From NCBI GenBank assembly GCA_900239685.1, contig OENT01000403.1, positions 58,079 to 122,078 on the forward strand: a stretch of 64,000 nucleotides of DNA, given 5' to 3'. Source of the stretch: Rotaria macrura. Taxonomy: Eukaryota > Rotifera > Eurotatoria > Philodinida > Philodinidae. The position numbers were made by a program, and so were the translations under genes. The notes under the pieces were generated by a model. It did not search any database and was not told where the DNA came from. It worked only from the letters and a program-made list of their open reading frames with translations. Shown here piece by piece: positions 53,540 through 64,000 of the stretch (position 1 is the first letter of the stretch; every line of letters starts with the position of its first letter).

Positions 53540-55640
53540 TTAAATGCGTACTTGATCATTTATTGGTGTTACTTTTATTTTTCTCTCCCATCCATAAAGG
53601 AACGTTGCACTGATAACTAAAATGGTACCAATAAAGAAAAATCTAAACACGTAAAATATAACCAATCAATCTAAATATCAATAAATATTTTATCATGAAA
53701 AACTTCATTTCTTACAATGATGGTGTAAAATCATTAAGAACAAAATATGAGACAACTGATGAAAGAATAATTGAAAGAGATGTCGCAAAGCCTTTTATAA
53801 TATTATCAGCATATTTTATCACAGCAGCTATGATTAAACCACCGATAGCCTATGAATAAAATAAAAATATCAATCGAAAAACGAAACGAATAGTTTCATT
53901 GAAATAGGAAACTGTGATTATTACTTGAAGGAAAATAACAATCCATACAACAGTTGAATATCCTTGAAAAAAGCCATTTTCCATGACAGCCTTATAATCG
54001 AACAGAAAGACAATGACCAAACCGAACATAGTTCCAAATATAGCTGAAAAACAAAATAACGACTATACGATGAATACTCATTAGATAGATTCATTATTAA
54101 CCTAATTGAATATTTCGAACCCAAACAGAAGTTGGTCCAGTTTTGAGTATTTTCTCGAAATAAACACCAGCAAAACCTGATGTTAATGTTGCCATGAGTA
54201 CAGCACCAAAACCAATAAATTGTTGAAACCAAGACTTTTCACTTTGCTCAGCACGCTTACTCGCTTCTTCGGACGATGGCCACTAGAAATAGTTCAATCT
54301 AGTTTGCTTCTTAATATTCATTTCTTATTTCTCTTACTGTTACAAATGCAACACCTATTGCAAGCATACATAGAGATAGCCATTGATGTTTGGCTATTCT
54401 TTTACCAAGCATAAAAACACAGCAAAGTGCCGTGGTCAGAATTTTCAATTGATATGTTACTTGGTAGGTTGCAGCATTCAAATAGGATAATGCAATAAAC
54501 AGAAGATTATTTTGAATGGCATACAATCCACTTGGTATTGCTAATTTCAATGTTTCATATGGTTTATTGTATATTTCATCATTCAATTTTTTTATCAATC
54601 GATTAAATGAACAATCTATTTGATTATAGGAAAAATGTACATGTAATTAATCCATAGGCTGAACATTTTGAGATAAAATGGTTGTTCATCAACGTGTGAC
54701 TAGAGCATCTTTCAAATGAATTTAAAACGTAGATCTAACATAAGAATCTCGTACTCTTTTCGAAGATCTACTAGGTAGTGTCATATCGCTTTCTATTCAT
54801 GAGATGACTACGAAACTCTTCAAAAATTTTCAGAAAAAAATAGTTTAACAATAGTTTTTCTTCGAATAAAAAATTGACTAGCTTTGTGTTTCTGTGAGAT
54901 TTTAGAGAAACATGCAAAACCAATTGTCGGATCACTTCAAACTTATTTTCGTTATAGTTGATTGTAAGAAGAAACTCTATTTTCAGTCTCGTACTTCGAA
55001 TGATAATAATATTTTAACATAGGCAATTCATTTCATACCCTAGCTTAATGAAAATCTATGTAAAAATAAAATTGATCAAGAAACAGATTAAAAATCGATT
55101 ATAATGATACTATTATAAACTGATTTTTCAGCTTTAAAAGACACTTTCTTTTAATCTATTTTAATTGATTCTCATAGTCCTTGTAGATAATCAATTAAGA
55201 TAGATTAAAAAAATTGTCTGTTACGATCGACGTTTAATATGATTCTTAATCGAAAGATTTTTACATGAGAAATAAACAGACACTACAATTCCAAAACTTT
55301 AATCGATTTCTCACATGGAAAATAACGCATATTCCATGCTCATCTACCGACCTGTTTCAAACCAAACAAGTATAACACAAATGATTCCTTTGAGAAATTC
55401 TGAAGTAACAATAGCTGTTGATGATATATATGGTTCGGCTTTTCTTGTACGTGAATATCTTAGTAAAAGAACGATGCTAGTGGTTTGAAGAATAAGTGCC
55501 ACTAAACTGATCGCTTTGCGATTATTTGGATTGAATACCTCGAAAAATATAAAGATAATTAATACAGTAGTGTTGAAGAGTTTAAAGCCATAATCATAGA
55601 ATATTATATTAGAATTCGTGTAAATACTTACCGAACGCAT
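53540..55640 (-). CDS. SLC35A3: Nucleotide-sugar transporter (UDP-GlcNAc/UDP-galactose, SLC35A2/A3 type)
   Basis: Seven exons in phase: 55640-55632 (only MRS), 55538-55352, 54615-54338, 54282-54102, 54043-53925, 53849-53716 and 53642-53540; 336 residues, close to the 325 of SLC35A3. The sequence follows the family throughout: [56 protein letters not shown], the [11 protein letters not shown] segment, [36 protein letters not shown] and [13 protein letters not shown]. These are Golgi membrane antiporters with about ten spans that exchange UDP-sugars for UMP and feed glycosylation. A2 (UDP-Gal) and A3 (UDP-GlcNAc) cannot be separated reliably by eye. Intron 2 is long (736 nt) and uses a GTCGGT donor; the alternative GTAGA donor breaks the frame. 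The 3-codon first exon is the least certain part. Confidence 0.92.
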
Positions 55641-56026
55641 AAGTTGAATAGTTCAGACGAACAAAATAAGTAGTATTGAAAATGAACAAAGAAGGATAAC
55701 GTAGTAATATCTACGGCGAAGCAACAATTATACGTGATGCAGATATATCAAATAGCAAAACTGTTACATAAGTTGTCATTAAATAGAAATTTAGTACGTC
55801 ACAAAGATTAGTATGATGTGAAGAGTAATAAAAATCCTCTGATTAAACATGCCAAAAGATGTCCAGAAGACTAGAATCCTCTCTTATTCATACCTCCATT
55901 GTCATCGTTTTTCTTTGCCTTAAGATCTGAAATAGAAACTGATTATATTATTTGTCAACAAGTCAACATTGCTTATCATCGCCTTGTCTTTTATTTATTT
56001 ATAGTGAAAACAGAAACAACCGGATT
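55641..56026. other. Spacer between SLC35A-type transporter and DOHH
   Basis: 386 nt without coding evidence: DOHH 3' UTR plus transporter promoter, both genes on the minus strand. Confidence 0.5.
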
Positions 56027-58982
56027 TTAACAACATCCTGATTCCAGAATTTTCAATCCATTACAATACTGAAAATCACCACTGTTGACATAATCACTTA
56101 TGTCTAAAGCAACTTCACAACTTTCACGCACAACACGTTCTTTATCGTTGAGATATGTTTCAAGAATATGTCGACATTCTTCCGTACCAATGGAACCGAG
56201 TGTTTCAGCACATTCATGTCGTACCATATAGTTTTCATTAAGAATTGACAATTGTTGACGAAGTGCTGGTATTGAACTTATCGATTGAAGTTGTCCAAGT
56301 ACAAAAGCGATTTCATGACGGAATAAAGCACTTGATGCTTGGAAACCTGTACAAAAAAAATCTTTGTTAAGTCAATACATATATTGGATTCTGTTTATGA
56401 TAAAAGAAAGTTTTCTTCGTTGGTTTCATTAAAATTCTGCGTTTCAATCTAAGAATATTGTTATTTAATGTTCAATACTTTTACCTCTAAATAGCTGTTC
56501 ACAGAATCAAGGATTACTCGCAAAACACTCATTGTCGTTTTTCTTCTTCTTGCAAAAGAATATTGAACATGGCAGTGTATTCATATAATTCAAATAAGAT
56601 GGTTAAACGAATAAAAGGTGAATTATCGATTGCATACATTTTCGATGTCAAAATTGATACTTCGACGATAGAAATTTTCTTATCTTTTTTCGTTATGATA
56701 TGTCTCAACCGTAAATATATATATAGATATATATATTTATATTTATATATGTCGTGTCGAAGTTAGCACATTCGTCGACCCAATCAGACAAACATTTGGA
56801 AAAACGCGTTTAAACACTCAATCGGGAACGCCGATTGTACGTCCCTAACGCTCATTTGCAACAAGCAAGAAACGCGTGTTTTACGCAGAATTTTCACTTT
56901 TGGAGCGTGAAAACAGGTTAACACTGTAGTCCTGAGCCTTAAAACGCACAATTATTCGAAAATTTAGCAGCCAATGCGTTTAAACCATCAGAATTACAGT
57001 TTCTACCCGTTTTCACGCCCCGAAAGTGAAAATTCTGCGTAAAACACGCGTTTCTTGCGTGTTGTAAATGAGCGTTAGTGACGCACAATCGGCGTTCCCG
57101 ATTGAGCGTTTAAACGCGTTTTTCCAAAGGTTTGTCTGGTTGGGGAAGTTGTAACTTTGACAAATATGTACTATCCATACCATCAAATATCCAAGCACGA
57201 GGTTCATACCCTTGTTTGCACAAGACGTTCCAAATGACTCACCAAAATCATTATCGGAAATCGCAGGTCTTCAAATAGCTACCGGTGGTCAAGGAATGTT
57301 GAAATGCAATTTTAAACGGGGTTGTAAAACGAATCAATTGCAACAAGCTAAAATGCTATGTAACTCTCGTTGTCATTATTCAACAATAGTATGTGGAAAT
57401 AAATAATTTGCCTGTCCAACTGAAATCAATCTATTTTGCTTAAAAGCAACCTCGACGACAACATTTTTGTGGAAGTTATAGCTTCGACACGACATGTATA
57501 TGTATATAGATATATATATAAAGGAGTGTTCACTTCTTCAATTCTAAGGTAAAAGTTAATTATTTCTATGATTATCTCAAATTAGAAATATTTCTCTAAT
57601 TCGAAAAAAAACCGACTCTTAATTCATCAGATCAAGTTATACAACAAGAAAACATCGATACAATTCATGATAGTACTTATCAGGACTAATGTTTCAAGTA
57701 GTTAAGCACCTTATGAAACATTTAGAGATGCTGTCAATTAGATTGAATTTATTGGCATTTTTATCATTTTCGTTTTTAGACATGTCTCTGACAAAACAAT
57801 AAATCAGGTGATAGATTCAACGAAAACATGTTTGTATATAGAGAACAAGAAATAATACTTCTGTCGTCTAATAGATGCAACGCTATAATGCTCTGGATTA
57901 TAAAAAAAGGCTTGTTACACCTTTTGACTGAAAAGCATCCTAACAATGAGTTCGTGCATTCAATTACTTGAATTTTTCATGGACATATTCTAACCATTAG
58001 AGTACATATAATTAAGAATTCAGTCGACATAAATAGCGTTTCATAAATTATACAGAAACATTCCGTAGTTATCAGTACCGATGTATACGTACAGCGTTAC
58101 AGTCAACTGGAACAGTTGTGATTCCAATATGTTGACACATATTCTTGGAGTTCTTTTACTGTTTAGTTTAAATCATCTGACTCATAAGATTTAAATTAGA
58201 GGAAAGAAAAGCTATACCTTGACAAATAGCTAGTACAGCTTCATCGCTACCAATATTACGTAACGCGAATAAAGCACGATAGCGTTCGAATAGCGATAGA
58301 TTTTCATTAAGTAAAATTTTCTTAAGTTCATCAACCGTTGCTTTAGTTAAAGCCGGAGCTGGATCAACAGTTACATAGATTGTCTCTGTCGAATTGGAAG
58401 ATAATTGATTAAGTGAAGTTTGACGTAACCATGCTAAACGATCGAGTGCAATCTGACATGTTTCAGAAATCTGAAACAGATTTAAACTAGTAAAATGAAA
58501 ATCAGAACTCTCACGTCTTTCTTACCTCAGGTCGTAGATTTTGACTTTGCATCGTTAAAGCATCGATTACATCTTGATTATCAAAAAATCCTAACGCACC
58601 TAATGCTTCACCTGAAATAATGAATATTCAATTTTCCCATGTTTTCTTTCTTGCTTGCTTATTACAAACCTGCTTCGTGTCGTACCATTGGATCTTCATG
58701 TGAATCGTTTAATATTTGAATAAGTTTATCGACTGCATGCTTATTACCCATTTGACCGAGACAATAAGCACATTCATGCTTAAGTAATGCTGAAGTATCA
58801 TTGAATGCACGAGCTATAGCTTCAACTACACTCGATGTCTTTTCAGACTGTTTCTGTTGACCTTGACTATCGAGACTTTTCAAAGTAAATAGAATACGAA
58901 ATCGAAGTTTAAGTGGTAGTGATGTATCAATTAGCATCGATGATAACTTTTCGATTGTTGTTGAATCGGTACATGTCGACAT
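56027..58982 (-). CDS. DOHH: Deoxyhypusine hydroxylase
   Basis: Four exons in phase (58982-58670, 58611-58526, 58470-58218, 56346-56027) give 323 residues; human DOHH has 302. It is a HEAT-repeat di-iron monooxygenase that completes hypusine formation on eIF5A, in the cytoplasm. All four iron-binding His-Glu pairs are present: [10 protein letters not shown] (69-70), VRHEAGEALG (102-103), [11 protein letters not shown] (228-229) and [11 protein letters not shown] (261-262), with the two-fold repeat spacing of 33 residues seen in the human enzyme. Introns 1 and 2 are 58 and 55 nt but intron 3 is 1,871 nt because it contains a transposon remnant. The start codon is 582 bp from that of PABPC1 on the opposite strand, suggesting a shared promoter for two translation genes. 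Confidence 0.96.
56779..57145. repeat. Large inverted repeat (foldback), arms about 136 bp
   Basis: Left arm 56779-56914 and right arm 57009-57145 are near-perfect inverted complements, for example GGAAAAACGCGTTTAAAC, AATCGGGAACGCCGATTGT, GTGTTTTACGCAGAATTTTC and GCGTGAAAAC on the left with their complements on the right. Only scattered substitutions are seen over about 136 bp, with a 94-bp spacer. High arm identity implies recent origin or gene conversion. Confidence 0.85.
57212..57406 (+). pseudogene. Transposon-derived Cys-rich (CXC-like) C-terminal relic
   Basis: A 64-codon frame ending [28 protein letters not shown]. The pattern Cys-Asn-Ser-Arg-Cys-His plus a later Cys-x-Asn-Lys matches the Cys-rich tail found in some transposon proteins (TSO1/CXC-like zinc-binding motif). 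Several expected Cys in the first half are replaced (Phe, Leu, Gln), and there is no upstream catalytic domain, so it is a decayed fragment. It sits just inside the right TIR of the element in DOHH intron 3 and is read antisense to DOHH. Confidence 0.5.
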
Positions 58983-62570
<3,588 letters not shown>

Positions 62571-63351
62571 AAAAACAGCTTGTTTTCTTGTTTGACTCTT
62601 TTTGTCTCTCTATTTGTCTGTCGTCATACAATACAGTCACATTGATTCACACATAGACTTTGTTTTCATGTTTTCTCTTTCCATTTCATGAGCAGTTCAA
62701 CCATATGAAAACATTTTCTTTTGTTAAGTTCTATTTACTCGTTTTTCTCTCTTTTGTTTCGTTTATTTCCGTTCACTCATTTAATATCACTTGTTGTTAT
62801 TCTACGCGAAGAAAATGGATGACGCGTTTTTCAAAAACAAGATTATTATTATTATCATCATCATTATAAAATAAGACATTCAAAAAAAATAGAAAAACTA
62901 TCTGAAAAAAAGTTAACTTTAATTTTTTAATACTTTGTTGTTGCTATTTGTCAATGTCATGAAATTATTGTCTTCTAATACGATATTAAAATTTAAATAC
63001 TATTCCTCGCTATTGAAAACGAAAAGTATTTTAATTGAGTAGGAAAAACCGATCTAACATGTATATTTTGTGTGAGTGCACTCATCTTTAACGCCATTAG
63101 TAAAATAGAAATGAAACCGGTCAGATTTCGATTCGTATTGACACAATGAAAAGATAGAAAAAATGAATTCTGTGAATAAGAAACGAAAAACAAGTGGCAG
63201 TATATCTTTTCCGTTTATGAATCCTATCAACACTTGTTCTATATGTGAATTTTACAGGTATACTGATAACTTAAAACGATAAAAATGTAATAAAACAAAG
63301 CAACAAAAAGAATATGAGACAGAAGACGAAGACTACATACGATAATAAGTC
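62571..63351 (+). other. PABPC1 3' UTR and spacer
   Basis: 781 nt of T-rich then AT-rich sequence. A possible poly(A) signal (AATAAAA) lies near 63289, only about 60 nt from the next start codon, so PABPC1 termination and hexosaminidase initiation may be close. No gene seen. Confidence 0.45.
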
Positions 63352-64000
63352 ATGAAAATTTTCAAGTATCTCGTAACATGGTTGATCATTCTTGAAACTT
63401 GTTTTGTACGCTGTGAAATAACGTACATTGAAGTTAAATATCCATTAAAAGTAAGATAAAAATATTAATTCCTTGAATTTCTATCATCTAATAATAATAG
63501 ATGACAAAAGTCAGATAAGACATAGCTGGAAAAATGAATAGCCCACAGTGCCAATTGCTTATAAGCTTCTTTGCTAGTTTTGAGTTGACTGCTATAGATT
63601 TGATTGCGATTCGTCTACCATTGAAAGTAAGAGATTCGATTAAACTGCACACATGCCTCTAATACACAACTAAAATCCAACAATACAGCGAAACTTGTTT
63701 AAATGCGAAGCTAGATGCCGAAACCAGGAAACCGAGAACAATCTTTTCCATAATACAACTCTTCTGTCAACTTCAGTGTTGAATGAAACATACAAAACAA
63801 TCATTAACGAAAGATCACTTGTAAATATGCCTTCTTATCTATGACCCACTCGCCAAAACACACGTCCGAGATATTTCTTCCACAACTAAATAAATAAACT
63901 ATTTCCGTACATGATGATGTATATTCAGGGAGAACGCGCCCAACCAAATGCAGTTTGGCCACATCCTCAAACCATCACTGCTTCAACAGACTTACTCTAC
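63352..64000 (+). CDS. Beta-hexosaminidase, N-terminal exons (runs off right edge)
   Basis: Exon 1a (63352-63450, ATG) codes a signal peptide (MKIFKYLVTWLIILETCFVRC) and ends YIEVKYPLK before a GTAAG donor in phase 0. Exon 2 starts at 63929 after ATATTCAG, also in phase 0, and reads GERAQPNAVWPHPQTITAST then DLLY at the edge. The VWPHPQ segment followed by a Leu-Tyr step is the N-terminal hallmark of GH20 beta-hexosaminidases (HEXA/HEXB), lysosomal enzymes that remove terminal GlcNAc or GalNAc. Between them, 63534-63626 can serve as an alternative first exon (exon 1b: own ATG, hydrophobic core, ends IRLPLK, phase 0, GTAAG donor). The catalytic barrel lies outside the window, so the family call rests on a short segment. 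Confidence 0.7.

Larger units (their letters stand above)
56749..57495. mobile_element. Decayed DNA transposon in DOHH intron 3
   Basis: The ends ATGTCGTGTCGAAGTTA (56749-56765) and TAGCTTCGACACGACAT (57479-57495) are inverted complements at 16 of 17 positions. The element is inserted in TA-rich sequence. It contains a second, much larger inverted repeat (56779-57145) and a Cys-rich coding relic (57212-57406). Its base composition, with many CG and ACGCG motifs, differs from the host intron. Probably an internally deleted Class II element hit by a foldback element. Confidence 0.7.

Noticed and set aside
57013..57207. Minus-strand frame of 64 codons
   Set aside because: Lies within the right arm of the foldback and has no similarity to known proteins.

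Overview
The window looks like nuclear DNA of a small-bodied, AT-rich invertebrate. Nearly every gene has clean GT-AG introns of about 50-70 nt, and the genes are metazoan (intermediate filament, MED23, Jun, M13 peptidase, deoxyhypusine hydroxylase, cytoplasmic PABP, lysosomal-type glycosidases). AT-richness, tiny introns and low-copy decayed transposons fit a bdelloid rotifer (Rotaria/Adineta type). That assignment is an inference; no species marker is visible. Exon structures were rebuilt by hand by joining exons across splice sites and checking reading phase. Layout, minus strand: 5' part of an intermediate filament gene (1-1248, runs off the edge); a large disordered PDZ protein (4093-8040, first exon not found); a membrane-anchored GH35 beta-galactosidase (10091-12283); an orphan gene with a 24-Asn tract (12912-14412); about 7.4 kb without recognisable genes but with one pre-miRNA-like hairpin (21015-21129); a complete 16-exon neprilysin/ECE-like M13 peptidase (21776-25785); Mediator subunit MED23 (28321-39419); a Jun-family bZIP factor (39697-41061). 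Then about 4.8 kb of empty sequence, a partial von Willebrand A gene (45886-46594), about 7 kb of gene-free sequence with at least two decayed terminal-inverted-repeat elements (49961-50768 and 51891-52684), a nucleotide-sugar transporter of the SLC35A2/A3 group (53540-55640), and DOHH (56027-58982), whose one long intron holds a nested transposon remnant. Plus strand: PABPC1 (59565-62570), divergent from DOHH across a 582-bp shared upstream region, and the first exons of a beta-hexosaminidase (63352 to the right edge) with two candidate alternative first exons. Functional themes: DOHH (eIF5A hypusination) and PABP both serve translation and share a promoter region; GH35, beta-hexosaminidase and the SLC35A transporter all concern glycan turnover or synthesis; MED23 and Jun are transcription factors or cofactors in tandem. 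I see no obvious undescribed molecular system. The most novel material is the group of TIR/foldback elements, the duplicated hexosaminidase first exon, the intergenic hairpin and the repeat-bearing PDZ protein.
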